This document shows positions 1 through 5,785 of a stretch of 7,594 bases of DNA, piece by piece. The stretch is taken from the NCBI GenBank assembly GCA_902494135.1, contig CABUSE010000063.1:1-7594 (forward strand). The letters run 5' to 3'. Both the position numbers and the translations under genes were made by a program. The notes beneath the pieces were generated by a model. It ran no database searches and was not told the DNA's origin. It saw only the letters and a list, made by a program, of their open reading frames with translations. The DNA is from an uncultured Collinsella sp. (GTDB lineage Bacteria > Actinomycetota > Coriobacteriia > Coriobacteriales > Coriobacteriaceae). How positions within the stretch are numbered: position 1 is the stretch's first letter; each line of letters starts with the position of its first letter.

Positions 1-288
1 CCCGATTGCTAGGACCTACAGAAGGGTGCGACAAGCACACAACGTTTAGGAACACTCGGGAGCCGACAGATACTAATGTGACGCTTATGCAATCACGTTC
101 GTATAGGTTACGGGGAAATGAGTTCGATTTCAAGCGTGAACTGCGATTTTTTACTCGTGTGGAGACTTTTTCGTAATCTTATGAACACACGTCTCCGCAA
201 CTTGACGATAACCAGCCAGGCAATTGGCTTTGGGGTAAAGTATCCGGAGCCAACGACTCTAGATCAAATTTACGAGAAAGGTGCCCTC
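1..288 (+). other. Non-coding leader region upstream of the HAD hydrolase
   Basis: This stretch looks non-coding. An ATG at 118 is in frame with the downstream hydrolase, but its codon choice is unlike the GC3-rich genes of the window and its G-rich upstream run sits only about 2 nt away, too close for a normal ribosome site. A possible promoter is GTGACG (78-83), an 18-nt spacer and TATAGG (102-107), each 4/6 to consensus. A TTGACG at 202-207 has no acceptable -10 partner. A 9-bp hairpin pairs 158-166 with 191-199, and a 6-bp alternative pairs 156-161 with 186-191. A 26-bp segment at 11-36 recurs at 4110-4135. Confidence 0.5.
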
Positions 289-1047
289 GTGCTCAAAGCA
301 GTCGTTTTCGATATGGACGAAACGCTTCTTAGCATCAACCTCAACGCGTTCATCCTTCGCTATTTTAAGGATGTCTCTTCGATGCTCGCGGATATCGGGC
401 GCCGCAGCCGCGGTGGCACGATGGCACGCCTCGGCACCATCCTGGTCGACCTCAACGCCAATCGCCGCAGCGGCACGGACAACCGCACCAATCTTGAGTT
501 TTACCAAGAAGAGGTCGAGCGCCGATGCGGGATCCGACTCTCCGATCCCCTCATCTACGAGGCGTTTACCTACTATGACCGCGAAGTTCTTCCGTACAAG
601 AACGACGATGTCATTAACGCCCACGCCATGCCGGGCGCACACGCCGCGCTCCAGGCCGTACAGGACGCAGGGCTGCGTTGTGCGCTCTTTACCAACCCCA
701 GCTTTCCCCAGGGGGCCATCGAGTGCCGCATGGGTTGGGGCGACCTGGCCGACGCTCCCTTTGAGCTCGTCACGCACATGGGAAACACCACCCGCTGCAA
801 GCCCGATGCCACCTACTATCTAGAGCAGCTTCAGGTGATGGGGCTCGAGCCGCACGAGGTCCTTATGGTGGGCAACGATCCCAAGCGCGACTTCCCGTCC
901 CCCGATTGCGGCATCCAAACCGCCTTTGTGGGCCAAGGCAAGCCCAGCCGAGCCACCTGGCGCGGAACCATGGAAGACTTCGCCCGCGACTTTAACGCCG
1001 TAATCGAGGCCTTCTACGAGCACCAAGTAGCCCACGAACTGTCGTAG
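289..1047 (+). CDS. HAD-superfamily hydrolase, probable phosphatase
   Basis: Haloacid dehalogenase-type hydrolase of 252 aa, probably a soluble cytosolic phosphatase of unknown substrate. Motif I is FDMDETL at residues 7-13, with D8 the nucleophile and D10 the general acid/base. Motif II is the TN pair at 135-136 in LFTNPS. Motif III is K171 in RCKPD. Motif IV is VGNDPKRD at 194-201, supplying Mg-binding acids. Residues 15-115 between motifs I and II form a helical cap (C1 type). I chose GTG at 289 because AAAGGTG ends 5 nt upstream and the HAD fold begins immediately; the reading frame stays open to an ATG at 118, but that extension looks non-coding. The motif IV tail FPSPDCGI departs from the usual IxGA form. 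It converges on cyuA and appears monocistronic. The family is certain; the substrate is not predictable from sequence. Confidence 0.9.
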   Translation: MLKAVVFDMDETLLSINLNAFILRYFKDVSSMLADIGRRSRGGTMARLGTILVDLNANRRSGTDNRTNLEFYQEEVERRCGIRLSDPLIYEAFTYYDREVLPYKNDDVINAHAMPGAHAALQAVQDAGLRCALFTNPSFPQGAIECRMGWGDLADAPFELVTHMGNTTRCKPDATYYLEQLQVMGLEPHEVLMVGNDPKRDFPSPDCGIQTAFVGQGKPSRATWRGTMEDFARDFNAVIEAFYEHQVAHELS

Positions 1048-1098
1048 GACCCCTCGCTCCAAACCAAATATCGCCGCAGGTTGAGCACAAGTCAGCGA

Positions 1099-1196
1099 AA
1101 ATGCCCCTAAGCGAGCAATGTGCCTTGAAAGCGGAGGGCATAGGCCTTCTGGCCATGCCCGACGATTGAAAGGCAGATTGCCGCTTAGGGGCGTTT
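1099..1196. ncRNA. Long nested hairpin between convergent genes; structured RNA or palindromic element
   Basis: This is nearly one continuous hairpin of about 98 nt. Pairings seen: 1103-1113 with 1182-1192 (11 bp, perfect, extended by AAA/TTT at 1099-1101 and 1194-1196), 1115-1119 with 1177-1181, 1121-1126 with 1170-1175, 1136-1141 with 1155-1160, and 1143-1146 with 1151-1154 around a TTCT loop. The only larger interruption is a symmetric 9x9 internal loop (1127-1135 and 1161-1169). As RNA, that loop could form tandem G-A pairs at both ends with A-U and G-C pairs inside. The T-run that follows on either strand is short (GTTTG on plus, ATTTTC on minus), so it is not a textbook terminator. It may be a structured RNA, a 3' stabiliser or bidirectional terminator, or a small palindromic element. 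I do not recognise a known family. Confidence 0.5.
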
Positions 1197-1206
1197 GCAG
1201 CGTCGA

Positions 1207-1240
1207 CTGGTTACGCGGTTTGGTAAAACCGCGTAACTAG
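1207..1240. terminator. 15-bp hairpin overlapping the cyuA stop codon
   Basis: The arms 1207-1221 and 1226-1240 pair over 15 positions with one G-T wobble around a 4-nt loop (GGTA). The cyuA stop codon (1237-1239 on the plus strand) lies inside the right arm. There is no T-tract after the stem on either strand, although TTT/AAA closes the loop. It could end transcription of both convergent genes or protect the cyuA 3' end. The structure is clear; the function is inferred. Confidence 0.5.
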
Positions 1241-2556
1241 CACACCTGGGTTTTGCCGATCATGATGTTGAGGATCTCGACGTCGGTATCTTTCATACCC
1301 ACACGGCCCACGTAGCCCATGCTGGCGATTGTCTGCTCAACGGTATCTTGGATCAGGCCCTCGCCGGCGCGGAAGCCGCGACCCTGCATGGCCATATCAT
1401 GGCCCAGAATCGCCGCATCGACGGCAGCCGAGATCTTGGCGGCACAGCTCGCCTTGGCGCCGTCGCACACGATGCCGCCCACGTTACCGAGCGTATTCGA
1501 GACCGTCGCGCCAATCTGCTCGCGCGTGCCACCGCACAGCCAGGTAATCGCAGCGCCGGCGCCGCACGCGGCGCAAATAGCACCGCAAAACGCCGAGAGC
1601 GCACCAATATAGCTCTTGATATGCACGGCGATAAGATCGGACAGCATCACGGCGCGCACCAGGCGCTCGTGGTCGCAACGCAGGTACTCGGCATACTCCA
1701 TGACGGGCAATGCGCAGGTAATGCCCTGATTGCCCGAGCCGCACACAATGGCGACCGGCAGCGCGCAGCCGTTCATGCGGGCGTCGGACCCGGCGGCCGC
1801 ACGGGCACGGGCACGGCAGGCGACGTCATCGGCACGAGCACCCAGCAGCGTGCGGCCCACCTCGGCGCCCCAAGCGTGCGCAAGGCCCTCGGCACTGATC
1901 GCGCCATTCAGCTCAATCTGACGCTCAACGGCAGCGCGGGCGTCCTCAATGTCGCCGTCCTCAATAAAGTCGATGATGGACTCAATCGACATGGGCGTGT
2001 CGGCCTTATCCGCCGCCCGCTCGGCCACCACACGCTCGGCGCAGGCGGCACACTCCCCCGCCGACTTGCCGCATACCGGAATACCGTCGAGCGTATGGCA
2101 CGTGACATTGGTGTGATGATCGGTAATCTCGACGACCGCGGTATGGCCCCCGGCCGTGGCAGTCACCTTGATGTAGAGGTTGGGCACACCCTCGACAAGC
2201 GACACATCGCAGTAGCCGGCGTCGGCGAGGAGCTCGGCCACGCGTGCACGGTCTTCATCGTTAACGCTCTCGAGCACCTCGAGAGCGCTCTTAGCGTCGC
2301 CACCCACGGCACCCAGCACGGCTGCCGCCTCAATACCGTGCATACCACCCGAGTTGGGCACGGTCACGCTCTTAACGTTCTTGATGATGTTGCCCGAGCA
2401 GGCAACGTCCATATGATCGGGCTCGCAACCGAGCGTCTGGCTCGCCAGTGCCGCTGCATAGGCAACGGCAATGGGCTCGGTGCAGCCGAGCGCACAGACA
2501 AGCTCGCGGTTCAAAACATCGCAAAACGCGGCATCACGAAAGGAATCGGTAGGCAT
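1237..2556 (-). CDS. cyuA: L-cysteine desulfidase (UPF0597 / serine dehydratase alpha-like family)
   Basis: Breaks L-cysteine into pyruvate, ammonia and hydrogen sulfide using a [4Fe-4S] cluster. At 439 aa it matches the family length (about 400-440). Residues 18-31 carry the N-terminal signature around C25 (ALGCTEP); C25 corresponds to the catalytic cysteine of archaeal L-cysteine desulfidase. GGMHGIEAAAVLGA follows near residues 70-83, GSGNQG in the second half, and the pair C364-x6-C371 in GIVCDGAKASC, a spacing matching the other conserved cluster cysteines. It is soluble, with no signal peptide. The ATG is preceded by AGGAG about 7 nt upstream. It is transcribed alone, divergent from rpiB and convergent with the HAD gene. 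No cysteine transporter (cyuP) or regulator (cyuR) is adjacent. Some paralogues may act on serine or other amino acids, so the substrate is likely but not proven. Confidence 0.88.
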   Translation of the reverse strand: MPTDSFRDAAFCDVLNRELVCALGCTEPIAVAYAAALASQTLGCEPDHMDVACSGNIIKNVKSVTVPNSGGMHGIEAAAVLGAVGGDAKSALEVLESVNDEDRARVAELLADAGYCDVSLVEGVPNLYIKVTATAGGHTAVVEITDHHTNVTCHTLDGIPVCGKSAGECAACAERVVAERAADKADTPMSIESIIDFIEDGDIEDARAAVERQIELNGAISAEGLAHAWGAEVGRTLLGARADDVACRARARAAAGSDARMNGCALPVAIVCGSGNQGITCALPVMEYAEYLRCDHERLVRAVMLSDLIAVHIKSYIGALSAFCGAICAACGAGAAITWLCGGTREQIGATVSNTLGNVGGIVCDGAKASCAAKISAAVDAAILGHDMAMQGRGFRAGEGLIQDTVEQTIASMGYVGRVGMKDTDVEILNIMIGKTQVC

Positions 2557-2592
2557 AGGTATCTCCTACTTGTATAACGGACTGGGCTCTCG

Positions 2593-2631
2593 AAAATAAT
2601 TAGTTCTTTTATTTGATAACAATGCATCAAA
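2593..2631 (-). promoter_or_regulatory. Possible cyuA promoter with overlapping dyad operator
   Basis: On the minus strand TTGTTA (plus 2617-2622) followed by 18 nt and TATTTT is a plausible sigma-70 promoter, each hexamer 4/6 to consensus. A perfect 6-bp dyad TTTGAT-N8-ATCAAA (2612-2617 and 2626-2631) covers the -35 hexamer, the position expected for a repressor site. No regulator gene is in the window, so the operator role is inferred from position and symmetry only. Confidence 0.35.
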
Positions 2632-2709
2632 AACCGCAACCATGGTTCCGGCAGACGGCGCTCAAGCGCAAACTGACGACATTCATTCACGAGAAGCCGG
2701 TCTTGTTGC

Positions 2710-2796
2710 ATGCTAAAGCGTTTGACCAAAAAACGCCCGAGCGTTTACGCAAAAGTCGCGCTATCATGCAGTCGAACGCGGTAAAACCTTTAGCAT
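2710..2796 (+). promoter_or_regulatory. Possible rpiB promoter with flanking and internal dyads
   Basis: TTGACC at 2722-2727 is a 5/6 match to -35, but the best -10 (TTTACG, 2744-2749, 16-nt spacing) is weak. Between them lies a perfect dyad AAACGC-CCGA-GCGTTT (2731-2746). The promoter is bracketed by a perfect 9-bp inverted repeat, ATGCTAAAG at 2710-2718 and CTTTAGCAT at 2788-2796. A strong -35, poor -10 and dyads around them would suit an activated or repressed promoter. An alternative -10, TATCAT at 2762-2767, lacks a good -35. Confidence 0.35.
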
Positions 2797-2827
2797 TTGC
2801 GCCGCACAGACCAGAGAGGAACCACTC

Positions 2828-3295
2828 ATGAAGATTGGTATCGGCAACGACCACGCCGCCGTCGAGCTCAAGAACATCATCTCCGAGCACCTGAAGGAGC
2901 GCGGCTGCGAGGTCGTGAACTTTGGCACCGACACCTCCGAGAGCTTTGACTACCCCATCGCCGGCTACAAGGTGGGTAAGGCCGTTGCCAACGGCGACGT
3001 CGACCTGGGCATCCTCATCTGTGGCACCGGTGTCGGGATTAGCCTGGCTGCCAACAAGGTCGAGGGCGTACGCGCCGTCGTGTGCTCCGAGCCCTTCAGC
3101 GCCAAGCTCTCCCGCATGCACAACAACACCAACGTGCTCGCCTTTGGTGCCCGTGTCGTGGGCTCCGAGCTCGCTAAGATGATCGTCGACGAGTGGCTCG
3201 ACGCCGAGTTTGAGGGCGGCCGTCACGAGCGTCGCGTTAACCTCCTCAACGAGATCGATCACACGCGCGGCCTCAAGGTCGTCGACGAGGCCTAA
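2828..3295 (+). CDS. rpiB: Ribose-5-phosphate isomerase B
   Basis: Interconverts ribose-5-phosphate and ribulose-5-phosphate in the non-oxidative pentose phosphate pathway; cytosolic. The protein is 155 aa, close to the usual 145-155, and spans the whole RpiB/LacA/LacB fold. Visible signatures are the N-terminal phosphate/sugar site GNDHA (6-10), DYP (41-43), the catalytic cysteine C65 in ICGTGVGIS (64-72), AANKxxGVRA, and H98 in MHNNTNVLAFG with R109. These match positions C66 and H99 of the E. coli enzyme. The C-terminal EGGRHxxRV motif is also present. AGAGG lies about 10 nt upstream of the ATG. It is a single-gene unit with a strong terminator about 30 nt downstream. LacA/LacB galactose-6-phosphate isomerase is unlikely because the pair would be adjacent genes. 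Confidence 0.95.
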   Translation: MKIGIGNDHAAVELKNIISEHLKERGCEVVNFGTDTSESFDYPIAGYKVGKAVANGDVDLGILICGTGVGISLAANKVEGVRAVVCSEPFSAKLSRMHNNTNVLAFGARVVGSELAKMIVDEWLDAEFEGGRHERRVNLLNEIDHTRGLKVVDEA

Positions 3296-3321
3296 ACCAC
3301 TCAGTGCCACAAGCTAACAGC

Positions 3322-3358
3322 AGGGGCCCGCTCGGAACTCATGACCGAGCGGGCCCCT
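3322..3358 (+). terminator. rpiB intrinsic terminator
   Basis: A 14-bp perfect stem (3322-3335 with 3345-3358) encloses a 9-nt loop and is followed by TTCATAGATTTT. It starts 26 bp after the rpiB stop codon. The stem is very GC-rich, so it should terminate well despite an interrupted T-tract. Confidence 0.85.
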
Positions 3359-3378
3359 TCATAGATTTTGGAATAAAA

Positions 3379-3408
3379 GGGCGCCGCGGATGGAGTTCCG
3401 CGGCGCCC
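3379..3408 (-). terminator. ndk intrinsic terminator
   Basis: A 12-bp perfect GC-rich stem (3379-3390 with 3397-3408) has a 6-nt loop and is followed on the minus strand by TTTTATTCC. It lies about 40 bp beyond the ndk stop codon, back to back with the rpiB terminator. A smaller 7-bp hairpin (3423-3429 with 3438-3444) sits between the ndk stop and this terminator. Confidence 0.85.
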
Positions 3409-3446
3409 AAGCCACACGCTAACAGCTTTAAGGAGTCAAAGCTGGT

Positions 3447-3851
3447 TTAGCCAAAGAAGCGCTTGATCTCAATCTCGGCGTTCTCCAGGCAGTCGGAGCC
3501 GTGGATCACGTTGGCGTTGACATCGACGGCAAAGTCGCCGCGGATGGTACCAGGAGCAGCGTCAAGCGGATTAGTAGCGCCCATGAGGGTGCGCATCTTA
3601 GCAACAGCGGAGAGACCGGAAACGACCATCTTGACGACCGGACCGCTCGTCATAAAGTCGCAGAGACCGCCAAAGAAGGGCTTGTCGGCCAGATGGGCGT
3701 AGTGCTCCTCGACGGTAGCGCGCTCGAGCGTGGTCATCTCCATGCGCTCGATGACAAGGCCGCTGCGCTCAATGCGAGCAACGATCTCGCCGATCTTGCG
3801 GTCGCGCACGGCGTCGGGCTTAATCATGATGAAGGTCTTCTCGATAGCCAT
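3447..3851 (-). CDS. ndk: Nucleoside diphosphate kinase
   Basis: Transfers the gamma-phosphate of a nucleoside triphosphate to nucleoside diphosphates through a phosphohistidine, balancing NTP and dNTP pools; cytosolic oligomer. It is 134 aa, the compact bacterial length. The N-terminal TFIMIKPDAV contains K11, with Y51 in EEHYAHL, R87, R104 in GTIRGDF, N114, and the phosphorylated H117 in NVIHGSD (114-120). All core catalytic residues are present. The residue before N114 is alanine where many homologues have arginine; other families also vary here. AAAGG precedes the ATG by about 9 nt. It is a single-gene unit convergent with rpiB. Confidence 0.97.
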   Translation of the reverse strand: MAIEKTFIMIKPDAVRDRKIGEIVARIERSGLVIERMEMTTLERATVEEHYAHLADKPFFGGLCDFMTSGPVVKMVVSGLSAVAKMRTLMGATNPLDAAPGTIRGDFAVDVNANVIHGSDCLENAEIEIKRFFG

Positions 3852-3915
3852 AAAAGTAGCCTTTCAAGTAGGTTCGCGCGTGCCCAAGTCCCATTCCGGC
3901 ACCCGCCTGGACTGC

Positions 3916-3943
3916 ATCGTAACAGAGTTTTAGCTGCAGTTAA
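3916..3943 (-). promoter_or_regulatory. Probable ndk promoter
   Basis: On the minus strand TTAACT (plus 3938-3943), a 16-nt spacer and TACGAT (plus 3916-3921) give 4/6 matches to both hexamers. Transcription would start near 3908, leaving a leader of about 57 nt before the ndk ATG. Confidence 0.4.
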
Positions 3944-4109
3944 ACAAAAAGCTGTTTATTGAAACGTTGCAATTTATTAAAGCGCTCCATATGTGTCACT
4001 TCTGTTTCGAAGCCCGATTAGAGTACCATCCGACCGCCCATCAACCGCGCCGAACAGAGCAGGCGGTCGGTTGCCGCCCGCGAACGTATCCCCTTCACAA
4101 CCTGCCCAA

Positions 4110-4135
4110 AGGTCCTACAGAAGTTCTCGACAAGC
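4110..4135. repeat. Copy of a 26-bp motif also present at 11-36
   Basis: 21 of 26 positions match 11-36 in the same orientation, in blocks of 3, 10 and 8 identical bases (AGG, CCTACAGAAG, CGACAAGC), with a variable 4-base core. The motif begins with the palindrome AGG(A/T)CCT, where the single difference is the centre base. Both copies lie in intergenic DNA, which suggests a dispersed intergenic repeat, though two copies cannot prove it. Confidence 0.4.
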
Positions 4136-4156
4136 CCCTCCCCCATAGCAACAAAA

Positions 4157-4186
4157 TACGGGCTCCCACATCAGCAGGCGCCCGTA
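4157..4186 (-). terminator. argH intrinsic terminator
   Basis: TACGGGC (4157-4163) pairs with GCCCGTA (4180-4186), with two further pairs inside after a mismatch. On the minus strand it is followed by TTTTGTTG. It lies about 50 bp past the argH stop codon. Confidence 0.7.
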
Positions 4187-4236
4187 AAGCGAAAACGATT
4201 TATCAATAAATGGACAATACGTCTTCAGCCAAACCT

Positions 4237-5667
4237 CTACTTTGCCCCGTGACCCATCTCGACGACCTTGGTTAGCGATCCAAACACACCTTCGTCGACC
4301 ACGAGTTGCGCCTCGGCACGCTGCAGCTGCACGGCAACGGCGGCAGGGGCGGTGCCGCCCTCGGTCGTGCGCGCGGCGACAATCGACGGGATGTCGAGCG
4401 CCTCGGTAATGTCGTGCTCAAAGAGCGGGCTTGCCTCCTGGAACACCTCAAACGGCAGGTCCTCAAGATTGCAGCCGCGCTTCTCACACATCAGAACCAG
4501 ATGCCCCACCACGGCATGTGCCTCGCGGAACGGCAGGCCACGCTTGGCCAGGTAATCGGCAACATCGGTAGCGGCAAGGTGCCCCACGCCGCACTCGCGC
4601 GCCATGGCATCCTCGTTGACGGTCCAAGTCGAAATCATTCCGGCCATAACCGACAGGCACTGCATGAGCGTATGGGCGGTATCGAGCGCGCCCTCCTTGT
4701 CCTCCTGCAAGTCCTTGTTATAAGCAAGCGGCAGGCCCTTCATGGTCACGAGCAGCTGCACCAGGTTGCCATAGACACGGCCGCTCTTGCCGCGAATAAG
4801 CTCGGCAAAGTCGGGATTCTTCTTCTGCGGCATGATGGACGAGCCGGTGGAGTAGGAGTCTGAAAGCGTGATAAAGCCAAATTCGGAGCTCGACCACAGC
4901 ACGATCTCCTCGGAAAGACGCGACAGGTGCATGGCCATGACGGAGCCAGCGTAATGCAGATCGAGCAGGAAATCACGGTCGGAAACAGCATCGAGTGAGT
5001 TAGGAATCACGCCCGCAAAGCCAAGTTCGGCAGCCGTCATCTGGCGATCGAGCGGATAGCTCGTACCGGCAAGCGCGGCAGCACCCAGCGGGCAGTTGTC
5101 GGCGGCATCAAAGGCGGCCTTCAAGCGTGTAAAGTCGCGCGCGAACATCCAGGAATACGCCAGCAGATGATGCGAGAGCAGCACGGGCTGAGCGTGCTGC
5201 ATATGCGTGTAACCCGGCAGAATCACCTTGTCGTACTTCTTAGCCGCATCCACCAGCACATGGCGCAGCTCAAGATTGGCCTCCATGAGCTCCTTGGCCA
5301 GCGCCTTGACGCCCAGGCGCGTGTCGGTCGCCACCTGGTCGTTGCGCGAACGTCCGGTATGCAAGCGCTTACCGGCCTCGCCGATGCGACGCGTCAGCTC
5401 GCTCTCGATGGACATATGAATGTCTTCGTCGTTGATGTCGAAGGTGAAGTTGCCGGCATCGATATCCTGTTCGATTCCGGTCAGGCCCTTGGCAATCGCC
5501 TGCTCGTCCTCGGCACTGATGATGCCCTGGGCCGCCAGCATTTTGGCATGCGCCTTAGAGCCTGCGATATCCTGCTTATAGAGATGTTTGTCGGCCGGCA
5601 GCGACGCGCCAAACTCCTGCGTGACCTCGGCCACGCCTGCCTCAAAACGACCGCCCCAAAGAGCCAT
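4237..5667 (-). CDS. argH: Argininosuccinate lyase
   Basis: Splits argininosuccinate into arginine and fumarate, the last step of arginine synthesis; cytosolic tetramer of the fumarase/aspartase superfamily. It is 476 aa, near the usual 455-475. The N-terminal ALWGGRFEAG (2-11) is diagnostic. HTGRSRNDQ lies at 103-111, GYTHMQHAQP with H155 at 152-161, and the superfamily signature GSSIMPQKKNP at 275-285 with the catalytic serine in its flexible loop. I chose ATG at 5667 because the family begins at MALWGGRF and AAAGGGGA lies about 7 nt upstream; the frame extends to 5742 but the extra 25 residues match nothing in the family. It follows argG in the same direction, separated by a terminator-like hairpin and a small ORF, so it may have its own promoter. 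Confidence 0.97.
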   Translation of the reverse strand: MALWGGRFEAGVAEVTQEFGASLPADKHLYKQDIAGSKAHAKMLAAQGIISAEDEQAIAKGLTGIEQDIDAGNFTFDINDEDIHMSIESELTRRIGEAGKRLHTGRSRNDQVATDTRLGVKALAKELMEANLELRHVLVDAAKKYDKVILPGYTHMQHAQPVLLSHHLLAYSWMFARDFTRLKAAFDAADNCPLGAAALAGTSYPLDRQMTAAELGFAGVIPNSLDAVSDRDFLLDLHYAGSVMAMHLSRLSEEIVLWSSSEFGFITLSDSYSTGSSIMPQKKNPDFAELIRGKSGRVYGNLVQLLVTMKGLPLAYNKDLQEDKEGALDTAHTLMQCLSVMAGMISTWTVNEDAMARECGVGHLAATDVADYLAKRGLPFREAHAVVGHLVLMCEKRGCNLEDLPFEVFQEASPLFEHDITEALDIPSIVAARTTEGGTAPAAVAVQLQRAEAQLVVDEGVFGSLTKVVEMGHGAK

Positions 5668-5785
5668 GGAACCGTCCCCTTTCTCCAAATACCAAAACAA
5701 GCGCCCAAAGCAATGCGCCATATCGCTAAAGCGATTTTTCAACCGCTAGTTTTACACATTCCCCACCGTGTGCGGAGCCATGTAG

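Larger units (their letters stand above)
3306..3426. repeat. 16-bp direct repeats flanking two terminator hairpins
   Basis: GCCACAAGCTAACAGC at 3306-3321 recurs as GCCACACGCTAACAGC at 3411-3426 (15 of 16 identical, same strand, 105 bp apart). The copies bracket both the rpiB and ndk terminator hairpins. The cause is unknown: a local duplication, a recombination scar, or a shared 3' processing element are possible. Confidence 0.5.
3852..4236. other. 385-bp intergenic region between argH and ndk
   Basis: It holds the ndk promoter near 3916-3943, the argH terminator at 4157-4186, and an AT palindrome ATTTAT-CA-ATAAAT at 4198-4211. A perfect 9-bp inverted repeat, CCGACCGCC at 4030-4038 and GGCGGTCGG at 4062-4070, and one copy of the 26-bp repeat (4110-4135) are also here. 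A minus-strand ORF of 42 codons (4018-4146, ATG to TAA) runs through the repeat and the inverted repeat. It has no good ribosome site and uses AGG, GGG and ATA codons unlike its neighbours, so I do not call it a gene. Confidence 0.5.

Noticed and set aside
61..80. AGCCGACAGATACTAATG resembles the conserved 3' end of 23S rRNA.
   Set aside because: The flanking helices do not match, spacing is off by about 10 nt, and no 5S rRNA follows. A real 23S end would be far more conserved.
118..288. In-frame N-terminal extension of the HAD hydrolase.
   Set aside because: Poor codon usage, no proper ribosome site, and the HAD fold starts right after the GTG at 289, which has AAAGGTG in front of it.
1099..1240. 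CRISPR-like repeats in the HAD-cyuA gap.
   Set aside because: The repeats are inverted and nested, not regularly spaced direct repeats with spacers, and no cas gene is present.
1348..2577. 409-codon ORF antisense to cyuA.
   Set aside because: It mirrors a GC3-rich gene in the opposite frame and matches no protein family; cyuA itself carries clear family motifs.
3967..4209. 80-codon plus-strand ORF in the argH-ndk gap.
   Set aside because: No ribosome site, low-complexity composition, and it crosses the argH terminator and inverted repeats.
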